A DNA stretch of 64,000 nucleotides from contig JANYLK010000048.1 in NCBI GenBank assembly GCA_025357875.1, positions 20,432-84,431 of the forward strand, in the 5' to 3' direction. The notes below the pieces were generated by a model, which did not search any database, was not told where the DNA came from, and saw only the letters and a program-made list of their open reading frames with translations. The DNA comes from Granulicella sp. (GTDB taxonomy: Bacteria > Acidobacteriota > Terriglobia > Terriglobales > Acidobacteriaceae). Positions 16,615 through 25,955 of the stretch are shown here, piece by piece (position 1 is the stretch's first letter; each line of letters starts with the position of its first letter). The translations under genes and the position numbers were made by a program.

Positions 16615-19263
16615 TTGGCGACATCCGGAGTTCGATTGATAATCAATAAGTTATCGACGTCCTCGCGAACCAGATTGATTCTGTCGTTTGCCCTGTTTGC
16701 GGCGGCGGCACTGCTGCTTCTGACAGCGCCTGGCCCTGGAATTGTGTTGGCCTACCTTGCCCACAAAGGACCGGGCCTGGGGCCGCAAATCGGGCATAGT
16801 GATTTTATGATCTCGGCGGCCGCTGATGGATTGGCGTGGCTCGCGTGCCTCGCCGCTTCCGTTCTTGTTGGCGGCCTGACCTACCGCCTGCGCGATCGTG
16901 TGCCCTTCCGCCAGACGGTGTACCTTCTCGCCTTGTTTCTGGTATGTTTCGGCCTGTTGCGCCTAGTGGGCTATGCGACCTTGTTGAGTCCATTCGCAGT
17001 GCGCGGCCCAACGCTCCTCCTAATCCGAGCCGCGGCTTCAGTGGTAGTTGCCATGGGTGTTGCCGTGATGTTTCCTTATGCTCGCGCGATGATTGCGATG
17101 GTGATTACGGCGAACAGGGACCGCGAGAAATTCGTCGTAGCGGCCGAGAGCAGCCTGGATGCTTTCTATATTCTTGAAAGCGTTCGCGACGATGCGAACA
17201 ATATCGCCGACTTCCGATTTGCCTACGTCAACGCGAATGGTGAGGAACGGATGCGACGGCCGCGTTTTGAATTGATAGGGCGCCTATTGAGCGAGCTGCT
17301 CCCCTACATCGTCAAGACGGGGCTTATGGAGAGATATAAGAAGGTAGTGCTCACCGGAACTCCCTTGACTGTCGAGCATATTGTTGAGCGCGAAGATGTG
17401 CCGCCCTATTGGATTGCGACACAGGTAGTGAAGCTGGACGACGGCATTGCAGTCACCAATCGAGATATAACCGAGGAGCGAGCGCGGCAGGCTCAGATCG
17501 CGGACTTAAACGAATTTACTCAGTCAATGATTGAGAATGCGCCGTTCAGCATTATCGCGACTGATCCGGCCGGCACCGTGACAGCGATGAATCCGGCTGC
17601 AGAAAGCCTTACTTTCTATCGAAAACATGAGTTGATTGGGCAGCACTCCGTGGTGATGTTGCACGACCCTGCGGAGATGAGCGCGCGCGCCGTGCAACTC
17701 AGCAAGGACCTGAATGAACCCGTGCAGGCGGGGTTCGGTTCGCTGATCGCCAAGCCGCGACAGGGACAGACCGACGAGCACGAATGGACCTACGTTCGCA
17801 AAGATGGATCACGGATATGGGTGAACCTGGCGATGACTGCGCTGAAAACCCATGGTGAAAAGATTGCCGGTTATCTTGGGATTGCGTTTGACATTACCGA
17901 GCGGAAGAAGCTGACGGAGTATGTGAATCACCTTGCGCACCACGACCAATTGACGGGGTTGCCGAACCGGGTACTGCTGGACGACCGCATGCGTCAGGCC
18001 ATCCAGCGGGCCAAGCGCAACCGGCATAAAGTAGCTGTGCTGATGGTGGATGTGGACTACTTTAAGCGCATCAACGATTCGCTTGGTCACAATGCGGGCG
18101 ACACTCTGCTCGACTCGATTGCCAAGAAGCTATGTTCGGCAGTACGGCAGACGGACACCGTGGCGCGCATGGGTGGAGACGAGTTTGTCATCGTGATGCC
18201 GGAATTTCGCGATGAGAAGGACGCTGAGCGATGCGCAGAGGCGATCATTCAGAAGGTATCGACGCCAATCATGCTCGGCAATCGTGAGGTCAACGTGACG
18301 GTGAGCGTGGGGCTTTGTGTCTTTCCCGATTGCGCGGATGATGCGGAGAGCCTGCTGAAGAACGCCGATGCAGCCTTATATGAAGCAAAGGAAGGTGGCC
18401 GCAATTCCTTCCACGTATTCAACGAATGCATGGTGGTGGCAACCGCGGATAAGCTGGAGTTTGAACATGACCTTCGCCATGCCCTGATCAATGGCGAGCT
18501 CTCGCTGCACTACCAGCCGCAGGTATCGTGTGTCACCGGCGCGGTGATCGGCGTAGAAGCGCTGTTGCGCTGGACACATCCGCGACGCGGATCGATCCCG
18601 CCAGCCCAATTCATTCCACTCGCCGAAGCGACGGGACTGATCGTGCCCATCGGCGAGTGGGCGATCAGGACTGCATGCCACGAGGGCAAGGAACTGCAGG
18701 ATGCGCTTGGACATGAAATGCTCATCGCAGTGAACTTGTCGCCGCGACAGTTCCGTCAAAAGGACCTGACCGCGCAGGTGGCAAGGGCGTTGCGGGAGTC
18801 GAGTCTTCCGGCGCGGTGTCTGGAGATCGAAATCACCGAGCAGACATTGATGTCCAATTCTGCTGCCACCAAGGAGACGTTGAAACAGTTACGCAAGCTC
18901 GGAGTAAAGATTGCGATCGATGATTTTGGGACTGGATTCTCCAGCTTCTCGTATCTGCTTCAGTACGAAGTGGATCGACTGAAGATCGACCGCAGTTTCG
19001 TGAATCGGTCGGCGGAGGATCCCAACGCTGCCGCCATCGTGCGGGCGATTATTTCGATGGCGCATGGATTGAATCTAAAAGTCGTTGCCGAGGGCGTGGA
19101 GACGAACGGGCAATTGAACTTCCTTCTGCGCCGGCGATGCGACGAGGCTCAAGGTTTTTATTACAGCAAAGCCGTGCCCGCTGGAATGGTTTGCGAAGCG
19201 GCAAAGATGATCGCCATTCAGCGTGCCGCTGAGCCCGACCAAGCGATTGCCTACGATAGTTAG
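16615..19263 (+). CDS. Membrane-bound PAS-GGDEF-EAL protein (c-di-GMP turnover)
   Basis: An 882-residue signalling protein that can make or break cyclic di-GMP. The N-terminus has about four hydrophobic segments; residues 60-165 resemble the three-helix ethylene-receptor-like sensor (see findings). Two PAS-like regions follow (about 175-290 and 300-425). The GGDEF motif is intact near residue 520 and an RxxD inhibition site (RQTD) lies exactly five residues before it. The EAL domain is also intact: 'EALLRW' near 649, 'EITEQTLM', 'IDDFGTGFSSFSYL', 'VVAEGVET'. Both activities are possible, and the net activity cannot be told from sequence. The start is TTG at 16615; nothing links it functionally to the dcw genes. 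Confidence 0.92.
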   Translation: MATSGVRLIINKLSTSSRTRLILSFALFAAAALLLLTAPGPGIVLAYLAHKGPGLGPQIGHSDFMISAAADGLAWLACLAASVLVGGLTYRLRDRVPFRQTVYLLALFLVCFGLLRLVGYATLLSPFAVRGPTLLLIRAAASVVVAMGVAVMFPYARAMIAMVITANRDREKFVVAAESSLDAFYILESVRDDANNIADFRFAYVNANGEERMRRPRFELIGRLLSELLPYIVKTGLMERYKKVVLTGTPLTVEHIVEREDVPPYWIATQVVKLDDGIAVTNRDITEERARQAQIADLNEFTQSMIENAPFSIIATDPAGTVTAMNPAAESLTFYRKHELIGQHSVVMLHDPAEMSARAVQLSKDLNEPVQAGFGSLIAKPRQGQTDEHEWTYVRKDGSRIWVNLAMTALKTHGEKIAGYLGIAFDITERKKLTEYVNHLAHHDQLTGLPNRVLLDDRMRQAIQRAKRNRHKVAVLMVDVDYFKRINDSLGHNAGDTLLDSIAKKLCSAVRQTDTVARMGGDEFVIVMPEFRDEKDAERCAEAIIQKVSTPIMLGNREVNVTVSVGLCVFPDCADDAESLLKNADAALYEAKEGGRNSFHVFNECMVVATADKLEFEHDLRHALINGELSLHYQPQVSCVTGAVIGVEALLRWTHPRRGSIPPAQFIPLAEATGLIVPIGEWAIRTACHEGKELQDALGHEMLIAVNLSPRQFRQKDLTAQVARALRESSLPARCLEIEITEQTLMSNSAATKETLKQLRKLGVKIAIDDFGTGFSSFSYLLQYEVDRLKIDRSFVNRSAEDPNAAAIVRAIISMAHGLNLKVVAEGVETNGQLNFLLRRRCDEAQGFYYSKAVPAGMVCEAAKMIAIQRAAEPDQAIAYDS

Positions 19264-19300
19264 GAAATAGTCTAGCCAGTCAAATGCTTGGTCCACCAAA

Positions 19301-19888
19301 CTACCGGGAAAAATCTTTGCCGCGCACGAGTGCGACAACAGCCTCCAGCGAGGCCGCCCACTCCTGCAACGCAGCCTGTTCGGTGGCTCCGAGCGCTCTG
19401 AGATACAAGCTGATCGCGTAGCCCTGTTGCGGACCTTCCAGATCGATGAGTGCGGGACGAACGACACAGTCGAGCGCAGCCGCGGGATACTCCAGCGGTG
19501 CAGCGAGTCGTGCAAGTCGCCTCAGCAACTGCTCATGCTGGTGAAACGAAGTGAAAAGAGAGCGTTCCCGCGCGACTAGATCGATGTAGCTACCGAAGCC
19601 TGCAGGCGCGTCTTCGGCGACCAAGTCCAGATTGAGTTGCAAATGTTCCAGTTCACCTGCATCAAGCCGCCAGGCGTCGCACTTGGCAGTGAACACCGGC
19701 GAACGAGCCGCATTGAGTGCACGCAGCGCCTGCATCAGCGGTGGGTGATGTTCAGCCTCGGGTATGGCGTCGAAGTCGTATGGATTTGCGCGAAGATCGA
19801 CAAAGGCAGCCGTTCCGTCGGGGTCCTTCCATGGAACGACCAGGACCGGATCTTCGGCACAACACTCAGCAGACCACTCAGCAAGCAT
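19301..19888 (-). CDS. Conserved hypothetical protein, 195 residues
   Basis: A soluble, acidic, Leu/Ala-rich protein with no signal peptide and no motif that I recognise. It has a beta-type N-terminal half ('PVLVVPWKDPDGTAAFVDLRANP', in pieces) and a helical second half with regularly spaced Leu and Ala. Base composition and codon use match the neighbours, and the frame is long and clean, so it is probably real. It begins 29 bases after the stop of the YheT-like gene on the same strand and so may end a DUF72-yheT-orf unit. Confidence 0.65.
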   Translation of the reverse strand: MLAEWSAECCAEDPVLVVPWKDPDGTAAFVDLRANPYDFDAIPEAEHHPPLMQALRALNAARSPVFTAKCDAWRLDAGELEHLQLNLDLVAEDAPAGFGSYIDLVARERSLFTSFHQHEQLLRRLARLAAPLEYPAAALDCVVRPALIDLEGPQQGYAISLYLRALGATEQAALQEWAASLEAVVALVRGKDFSR

Positions 19889-19917
19889 GGCTTGATTATC
19901 TCAGGATCAGGCGTGCG

Positions 19918-20991
19918 TCACGAGTGAGCGAGAACAAAGCGGAGGGCTGTGGATTCGGCCCAGTATCCATCGTCGCAGCGCGGGCGGTCAGGTTTGGCGA
20001 GGAAGGCACAATGGCCGCCATGCTCGGGTTGCAACAGGGTGATATGAGGATTTAGGTCAATCTCGGCGAGCGTCTCCGGCGTGATCGCAACGAACGGATC
20101 GTCTTGTGCGTGCAGTATCAGCGTAGGCACGGCGATGCGGTCCACGACGCGCGCTGCGGCAGCGCGGAAGTAGTAGTCCTCCGCCGACGCGAAGCCGGAG
20201 TAGAGCGCGGTTATGCGGTCGTCGAACTCGCGCAGTGAGCTGATGCCGACTGCCCGGTCAGGATCGAAGGCACGCGGAAAAAGCCGCACCTTATGACGAA
20301 AACGCTTGAGCAGGTTGCGCAAGAACCGCCGCTCGTAGAGCCGATTCTCAGCCCGATGCAGAGCGGTTGCCGATTGCCCAAGATCGATGGCGGGGGACAC
20401 GCCGACCACCGAATGTAATTCGCGGGGAGCGTCTGCACCGAGCTCACCGGCGAGTTTGAGCACGAGGTTTCCGCCCATCGAATAGCCGATCAACGCGACG
20501 CTTTGGAGATGCTCGCGCCGAATGAAGTGGCGCATGACGGCGCCCACATCGCCGGAAAGTCCGGAGTGGTAGAGCGTGGGTGAGAGCCGCTCCGTCCCTC
20601 CGCAATTGCGCATGTTCATGCGAATCACATTGGCGCCTGCGTTCCAAAGCTTGTTCGCGTTGCCAACGACGTACTGCGAGTCGGCTGAACCTTCCAGGCC
20701 ATGCACAACGATCACAGCCGGCCTTTGTGACCGCACCTCGGTTGGCTGCCAGTGGCATTGGCAAAGCACTTGCGTCGCAATCTGCGTGCCGTTTGCGGGA
20801 CATACTTCAACTAGTTCGGGCGTGGGCTTAGGCAGATGATTTGGACGCGGAAGGAAGTTGCCGGCGATGGTCTGGACGTGGCCATTACTAAGAAACAGCC
20901 GCGGAATGAATTGCAGCGCTTCGAAATGCGTCACTGAAGATGCCGCATGAGCCTCTCGGCTTGCCCGGTTAGCCGGTATTGCGCCGATCAC
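19918..20991 (-). CDS. YheT-like alpha/beta hydrolase
   Basis: A 357-residue cytoplasmic alpha/beta hydrolase of the YheT/ABHD1 group. 'FLSNGHVQTIAGNFLPRP' is the characteristic N-terminal motif of the group, followed by the oxyanion region 'VVHGLEGSADSQYV', the nucleophile elbow 'GYSMGGNLVLKLAGE', the acid 'HAQDDPFVAI' and the histidine in 'HGGHCAFLAK'. The substrate of bacterial YheT proteins is not established; ester or lipid substrates are usual for the fold. It starts with GTG at 20991, overlapping the stop of the DUF72 gene (GTGA), which indicates translational coupling. Confidence 0.88.
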   Translation of the reverse strand: MIGAIPANRASREAHAASSVTHFEALQFIPRLFLSNGHVQTIAGNFLPRPNHLPKPTPELVEVCPANGTQIATQVLCQCHWQPTEVRSQRPAVIVVHGLEGSADSQYVVGNANKLWNAGANVIRMNMRNCGGTERLSPTLYHSGLSGDVGAVMRHFIRREHLQSVALIGYSMGGNLVLKLAGELGADAPRELHSVVGVSPAIDLGQSATALHRAENRLYERRFLRNLLKRFRHKVRLFPRAFDPDRAVGISSLREFDDRITALYSGFASAEDYYFRAAAARVVDRIAVPTLILHAQDDPFVAITPETLAEIDLNPHITLLQPEHGGHCAFLAKPDRPRCDDGYWAESTALRFVLAHS

Positions 20992-21812
20992 TGCTTCCCT
21001 GCCTTGACCGCGCAGGCGTCGAGGAACGCGACCGCATTCAGCGCACCGGTCGGCTCATCTTCGTGCTTGAAGTACACGTACACGTTCCTGTTTTGCGCGA
21101 GCGCCGAAAACTTCTCCGCGAACGCTGTTATCTCCGCAGGACTGTATCCGCCATTGCGCCGCAGGCGATAGCAGGCATGAGTGCTGGCACATTGAACATC
21201 GGGCGTGCGTAACTCGTCGCTCTCGGCGATGCACACAGCTACATTGTGCAAGCGAAGGATGGCGTACGTTTCCTCTGCGAACCAGGAATCGTGGCGAAAT
21301 TCAAACGCTATCAACGGCGCTGCGGGGCCGGCCAGTGCAGGAGCGGTGAGGAAGTCCGCGAGAAGAACTGGATTGGCCTTGAAGTTGGGAGGAAGCTGAA
21401 AGAGAAGCGGTCCGAGCTTTCCTGCGGCACTAAATGGTTCAAGCACGTCGACAAACCTGCCGACAGGCTCTTGGCATTCGCGCAAACGGCTGAAGTGCGT
21501 GATTCGCTGCGGCGCCTTGAAGCTGAATCGGAAATCCGCAGGAGTGGCGGCGAGCCAGCCGGCAAGAGTCGTTGCAGTTGGAAACGCGCGAAAGGTGTAG
21601 TTAACCTCGACCGAGTTCAGCCGTGACGCGTAGTGTTCCAGAAAGCGCTTGGCCGGCAGCCCAGCAGGATAGAAAACAGGCTTCCACGAAGGATATGCCC
21701 AACCCGATGTACCTGCATAGATAGCTGTGACCATGGGTGCGACGATGGAATTCGCGGCGGCGACTTCGCCAACCGTGGGCTGCAACGGCTTTGGAATATT
21801 TGAGGAAGGCAT
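20988..21812 (-). CDS. DUF72 family protein
   Basis: A protein of about 274 residues of the DUF72 family (TIM-barrel-like, function unknown). Visible family features are the opening 'IYAGTSGWAYPSWKPVFYP', 'NSVEVNYTFRAFPTATTLAGW', 'FSFKAPQRITH', 'LGPLLFQLPPNFK', 'FEFRHDSWF' and 'VYVYFKHEDEPTGAL'. The frame extends upstream to 21923, but that extension would run through the tRNA-His gene. The ATG at 21812 is therefore taken as start; an ATG at 21734, closer to the conserved core, is the alternative. It is translationally coupled to the YheT-like gene. Confidence 0.85.
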   Translation of the reverse strand: MPSSNIPKPLQPTVGEVAAANSIVAPMVTAIYAGTSGWAYPSWKPVFYPAGLPAKRFLEHYASRLNSVEVNYTFRAFPTATTLAGWLAATPADFRFSFKAPQRITHFSRLRECQEPVGRFVDVLEPFSAAGKLGPLLFQLPPNFKANPVLLADFLTAPALAGPAAPLIAFEFRHDSWFAEETYAILRLHNVAVCIAESDELRTPDVQCASTHACYRLRRNGGYSPAEITAFAEKFSALAQNRNVYVYFKHEDEPTGALNAVAFLDACAVKAGKQ

Positions 21813-21862
21813 CAAGATTGACTCAGTGCTCGTATGGCACGAGCGGTCGATCAAGAGATTAT

Positions 21863-21938
21863 TGGGGCGGCTAGTGGGGGTCGAACCCACGACATCCGCT
21901 GCCACAGAGCGGCGTTCTGCCACTGAACTATAGCCGCC
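21863..21938 (-). tRNA. tRNA-His (anticodon GTG)
   Basis: A 76-base cloverleaf on the minus strand. The 5' G at 21938 serves as the extra G-1 typical of tRNA-His, opposite C73. The acceptor stem GCGGCTA pairs with TAGCCGC, the anticodon loop reads CTGTGGC with GTG at positions 34-36, the T arm contains GGTTCGACCC, and the 3' CCA is encoded (21863-21865). Confidence 0.95.
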
Positions 21939-22041
21939 GTATTACCGAAGTATAGCATCTGATGAGGGATGCCGGAGATGGATTGACTGCGGCCAACTCA
22001 ACTGATATCACGAATTGAACGTTTAGAAAAGGGGGATTTCT

Positions 22042-22566
22042 ATGCAGGCTACCAGCAAACCGGAGACCCTTTCGCCACGCACGCGCCGTGGCGGCAAGGT
22101 GTTTGACGACGAGAACCTTGACCTTCTATCGCATCTGCTCGACGACTGGTTCCGCATCCCCGGCACCTCTATTCGCTTCGGGCTGGATGGCATCGTCGGT
22201 TTCATTCCCGGGGCTGGCGACGCGATCGGCGGCATCGCCTCCTGCATCATCATCATCGCAGCGTGGATGCGTGGCGTCTCATACATTACCCTGGCGCGGA
22301 TGCTGTCCAACTGGGGTATTGAGGTGCTGTTGGGCACGGTGCCGGTGCTGGGCAACCTGTTCGACATCGGCTGGAAGGCGAACCGGCGCAACTACGCTCT
22401 GATGACCGGCAGCCTGGCCGATCCGCAGGGCGTCAAGCGCCGGAGTTGGCTCTTCTTCGCGGGTCTCTGCGTAGTGCTTGCTGCGATGCTGGTGCTGCCT
22501 ATGTTGCTGTTTCTGTGGCTGTCGGTTCATCTGTTGCACGGAGCGGCTGCGCTTGCGAATCGATGA
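22042..22566 (+). CDS. DUF4112 family membrane protein
   Basis: A 174-residue protein with the DUF4112 core: 'DDWFRIPGTSIRFGLDGI', 'GFIPGAGDAIGG', 'GTVPVLGNLFDIGWKANRRN'. Two hydrophobic segments flank the core and a third helix lies near the C-terminus ('LFFAGLCVVLAAMLVLPMLL'). The family occurs in many bacteria; its function is unknown to me. The ATG at 22042 is preceded by a GGGGG stretch at proper distance. The gene stands alone between the two tRNA genes. Confidence 0.88.
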   Translation: MQATSKPETLSPRTRRGGKVFDDENLDLLSHLLDDWFRIPGTSIRFGLDGIVGFIPGAGDAIGGIASCIIIIAAWMRGVSYITLARMLSNWGIEVLLGTVPVLGNLFDIGWKANRRNYALMTGSLADPQGVKRRSWLFFAGLCVVLAAMLVLPMLLFLWLSVHLLHGAAALANR

Positions 22567-22657
22567 AGCCTGCGGTCCGCACTTTCTCAGCCTCCTAGCC
22601 GGGTCTACCACGGAGAGAGGCAACAAATTTGACCAAATGCGGTAAGATCGAGAGAGT

Positions 22658-22734
22658 CGGGGCGTAGCGCAGCCTGGTAGCGCATCTGCTTTGGGAGCAG
22701 AGGGTCGGGAGTTCGAATCTCTCCGCCCCGACCA
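22658..22734 (+). tRNA. tRNA-Pro (anticodon TGG)
   Basis: A 77-base cloverleaf: acceptor CGGGGCG pairs with CGCCCCG, the D arm contains AGCCTGGTAGC, the anticodon loop TTTGGGA gives TGG, the T arm contains GTTCGAATC, and the 3' CCA is encoded. A T-rich stretch (TTTTTCCGTTTT) follows directly and can act as a terminator. Confidence 0.96.
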
Positions 22735-22838
22735 TTTTTCCGTTTTGCCCTCTTTCAGAGATCACTTTGAAGGGACTCCGCGAGGGGACGCACTAAGCCA
22801 TGAAAATCTCCCACAAATGCATTTGAAAGGTTCCCTAA

Positions 22839-23417
22839 ATGGTCAAGCATCTGTTGTCGGCTGTTGCAGGCTTGGTGATCGTCGGTCCCCTCGCGCTCGC
22901 GCAAACCTCGACCTGGATTCCGGACAAAACGCATAGTGAGGTCGACTTCTCAGTCGTCCACATGAGCCTCTCAAATGTTCGTGGGCACTTTGGCAACATT
23001 GAAGGCGCGATCGTCATGAATGAAACTGACATGACAAAGTCCACTGTCAATGTAACGATTGATGTTTCCACTGTGGACACAGGGGTAGCTCCCCGTGACT
23101 CTGATCTAAAAAGCTCAAGCTTCTTTGACGCGGCGCAGTATCCCAAAGCAAACTTTGTCAGTACCAAGGTCGTAAAGAGTGGTGCTGGCCTCCAGATTAC
23201 AGGTGATCTCACGTTGCATGGCGTTACCAAGCCCGTGGTCCTGAAGGTAGAGGCTCCAATTGGCCCGGTTCCAGGGATGGATCACAAGTTGCACTCCGGT
23301 TTCGCGGCGACTACTACGATTAGCCGTACAGCATTCGGAATTGCACCGAAGTATCCAGCAGCAGTCGTAGGCGATGAGGTCAAGCTCACTATCGATCTTG
23401 ACGTCGCGAAGCAGTAA
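22839..23417 (+). CDS. YceI-family periplasmic lipid-binding protein
   Basis: A 192-residue exported lipocalin-like protein. A Sec signal peptide covers residues 1-22 (ends LALAQ). The mature part shows the YceI pattern: 'TWIPDKTHSEVDFSVVHM', 'VRGHFGNIEGAI', 'IDVSTVDTGVAPRDSDLKS', 'FFDAAQYPKANFVS', 'GDLTLHGVTKPVVL'. YceI proteins bind polyprenoid or fatty-acid-like ligands in the periplasm and often respond to stress or high pH. A GAAAGG site lies about eight bases before the ATG. Confidence 0.92.
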   Translation: MVKHLLSAVAGLVIVGPLALAQTSTWIPDKTHSEVDFSVVHMSLSNVRGHFGNIEGAIVMNETDMTKSTVNVTIDVSTVDTGVAPRDSDLKSSSFFDAAQYPKANFVSTKVVKSGAGLQITGDLTLHGVTKPVVLKVEAPIGPVPGMDHKLHSGFAATTTISRTAFGIAPKYPAAVVGDEVKLTIDLDVAKQ

Positions 23418-23546
23418 ATTACCTAGCTATTACATCCCAGTGACTTGCCCCGGCCGTTCTAGACTAGACAGCGTTCGTTCCAAATTGAGCTGATGACTGC
23501 GTGTTAGGATCGTGTGGTCCGATATCTCGATCCCTTGTGGTGACCT

Positions 23547-24617
23547 ATGAAGCAGGCTCCGTCAATCTTAGATCGACGCAACTTTCTGATGACTGGTGGC
23601 GCAGTTGCGGCTGGCCTCCTGACTCAGGGAACGAGGCCTATGCGCGCCGCAGGGGTTCTGCCTGCTTTGCCCGCGAACGCCAAAACTTCGGGTTCCATGC
23701 CGACCCGCAATCTCGGCAAAATTGGTTATAAGGTCGGCATCTTCAGTCTTGGTGGCCAGGCGGCGCTCGAGAAGGCGAACAACTTCGATGCGGCCGTCCC
23801 CCTTATCGAACGTGCGCTGGATCTCGGGGTCAACTACATCGATACGTCGTCCATCTATGGCGGTCCAGAACGATGGAGTGAGCAATATGTGGGTCGGGTT
23901 ATGAAGACCCGACGCAATCAGGCATTTTTGGCGACCAAGACCAAGGAGCGTACGCGGGACGGATCGCTGCGCATGATCGAGAAGTCGCTTCAGTTGCTGA
24001 ATACGGGTCACGTCGATCTTTGGCAACTTCACGATATCGGTTTGCCGGAAGACGTAGACGCAATCTTCGCTAAGGGCGGCGCCATGGAAGCGCTGATCGA
24101 GTTGCAGGAGCAGAAGGTAGTGCGTTTCCTCGGGGTCACGGGACATTACCGTCCTGAAGCTTTGATCGACGCGATCAACAGGCACCCCTTCGATGCAATC
24201 CTGTTGGCGCTCAACGCGGCAGATACGCACATTCACAGCTTCACGGAGAAACTGCTACCCCTTGCGGTGGAGAAGCAGATGGGCATTATCGGCATGAAGG
24301 TTCCGGCCCGGGGTCGTCTTCTCGCTAGTTGGACACCACCATCACTGGAGGCCCAGCAACATTCCTGGGAGGGATCAGCCATCGCCACTCGCGCGGGCGT
24401 GATGAACATGCGGGACGCCATGCACTTCACGCTCTCTCACCCGGTCAGTACGGTCATCATCGGTTGCGATACGATCGCGCAGCTCGAAGAGAATGTGCAG
24501 ATTGCAAGGGATTTTACCCCGCTTTCCGCAACGCAGATGGCGTCGTTGAATGACTTGGCGGAACCGGTGGCCAAACAGTCGCTCTTCTTCCGCTTCACGG
24601 ATCGAAGCAAAGGCTGA
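23547..24617 (+). CDS. Tat-exported aldo/keto reductase
   Basis: A 356-residue NADPH-dependent reductase with an N-terminal twin-arginine signal (DRRNFLMTGGAVAAG), so it acts outside the cytoplasm. The aldo/keto reductase residues can be placed: Asp in 'VNYIDTSSIYGG' with the catalytic Tyr just after, Lys in 'FLATKTKERT', His in 'DLWQLHDIGL'. The C-terminal half keeps the cofactor-binding 'VIIGCDTIAQLEENV'. The combination of AKR fold and Tat signal is typical of acidobacteria and planctomycetes. Substrate unknown. It converges on the esterase gene downstream. Confidence 0.9.
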   Translation: MKQAPSILDRRNFLMTGGAVAAGLLTQGTRPMRAAGVLPALPANAKTSGSMPTRNLGKIGYKVGIFSLGGQAALEKANNFDAAVPLIERALDLGVNYIDTSSIYGGPERWSEQYVGRVMKTRRNQAFLATKTKERTRDGSLRMIEKSLQLLNTGHVDLWQLHDIGLPEDVDAIFAKGGAMEALIELQEQKVVRFLGVTGHYRPEALIDAINRHPFDAILLALNAADTHIHSFTEKLLPLAVEKQMGIIGMKVPARGRLLASWTPPSLEAQQHSWEGSAIATRAGVMNMRDAMHFTLSHPVSTVIIGCDTIAQLEENVQIARDFTPLSATQMASLNDLAEPVAKQSLFFRFTDRSKG

Positions 24618-24653
24618 TCAAACGGATCGAAGCAAGGCCTGACAAGTACGCGA

Positions 24654-25742
24654 TCAGCGTCCCAGCCTGGTGTCAAAAAAGCGCGCCATGATCTCGTCAG
24701 CTTCCGTAGTTTCGGGAAGTGAGGGATCGTTCCAGAAGGCATGCGGCAGTGCCTCGAAGACTACAAGTTGAGCATCGTTCCCCGCGCGCAGGAATGCCCG
24801 GTGCAGGATCGTAGTCCCGCTTAGAAGCAGGTCGCGGCCGCTGGTCACGAATAGCGTAGCTGGGAGACCGTGCAGATTAGCGTAAAGGATAGAAAGGGAG
24901 GGATCGGTGAGGGGAACTCCGCCGGAGTACTCATTCTTTCCGGCCAATTGTGGTTGAGGTGGATCGAGATGTCCGGACAATCCATTCAGCGCATAGAGAG
25001 AAATCGAGTCTCCAGCTAAGGCGAAGTCGCCCATGCCGGAGAAAATACCGAGCGCTTTCGGTAGCGGAAGCCCAAGATCGCGAAGTTTTACTGCCACTTC
25101 GCCGGTAAGTATCGCACCGGCTGACGTGCCAAAGATGCCGATGTTCTCAGGTCGATACGTTTTCAGGAGTTCGCGGTAGACAGCCACAGCATCCTCCAGC
25201 GCTGCGGGAAAGGGGTGCTCCGGCGCCAGGCGGTACAGTACAGCGACGACTTTTATGCCGGAGAGATAAGCAACGGGGATCGACTCGGTCAACGAGCCCG
25301 AATCGGAGTTGAATCCCCCTCCATGCAGATTGATCAGGACGCGCTTTCTGTTCGAGGGCGGCGTACTGACTGGAGTGATGACTCGAACCGAAACCCCAGA
25401 AATCAGAGCAAGCTCCACGCCTACGGGGTACTTCGTCCGGAACGCCTTACCTGTCCTGTTCTGCCACTCGTCTGTCCCGCGCCTGCGCTCGGCGAGAGAT
25501 TCTGGTACTGCAGTGTCGGTGCTGGGTCGAGCCAGGCGTTTCTGTGCCTCTTCGCTAATCGTCTTGGGAACAGGCACGATTCGTGTCACGAAAGCGGTTC
25601 CGTCCGCCGCGATCGTGCTTGAATCCATGTGTGCTTCAGAAGCCGGGGTTTTGGTCTGCGCGATTGCCAGCGATACCGCTGCAGTGCAGTGAGCAAAAAT
25701 CGCAACCTGCAAGGCTTTGCATAACAGCGTTGTCTTGTCCAT
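24654..25742 (-). CDS. Secreted alpha/beta hydrolase of the hormone-sensitive-lipase type
   Basis: About 362 residues. A Sec signal peptide (residues 1-28, ending LAIAQ) is followed by an HSL/family-IV esterase domain: oxyanion motif 'INLHGGGFNSDSG', nucleophile 'FGTSAGAILTGE', acid in 'VTSGRDLLLSG', and His in 'EALPHAFWND'. These enzymes hydrolyse short acyl esters. The frame is open to 25874, but the ATG at 25742 is preferred because a GAAGAGGG site precedes it and the signal peptide then starts the protein. Confidence 0.88.
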   Translation of the reverse strand: MDKTTLLCKALQVAIFAHCTAAVSLAIAQTKTPASEAHMDSSTIAADGTAFVTRIVPVPKTISEEAQKRLARPSTDTAVPESLAERRRGTDEWQNRTGKAFRTKYPVGVELALISGVSVRVITPVSTPPSNRKRVLINLHGGGFNSDSGSLTESIPVAYLSGIKVVAVLYRLAPEHPFPAALEDAVAVYRELLKTYRPENIGIFGTSAGAILTGEVAVKLRDLGLPLPKALGIFSGMGDFALAGDSISLYALNGLSGHLDPPQPQLAGKNEYSGGVPLTDPSLSILYANLHGLPATLFVTSGRDLLLSGTTILHRAFLRAGNDAQLVVFEALPHAFWNDPSLPETTEADEIMARFFDTRLGR

Positions 25743-25955
25743 GTCCCTCTTCGATGTCACGTGCATAGGCGCATACACAAGGATGAATGCAAAATTGAGC
25801 CTTAGTATACAGTTGCAACAAACTAATCCTGCGGCCAAATGTCCCACTGCTAACCAATGGCCGGAGAGGTCCATTCATGTTAGGGTTTGCGGGACGAATG
25901 TTTTTGTTTCCTGACACAATCAATATCGAGATGAGCAACCGGCGGGTAGATATCT

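Noticed and set aside
21813..21923. N-terminal extension of the DUF72 frame
   Set aside because: It reads through the tRNA-His gene at 21863-21938 and adds 37 residues with no resemblance to the family, whose conserved start lies further in.
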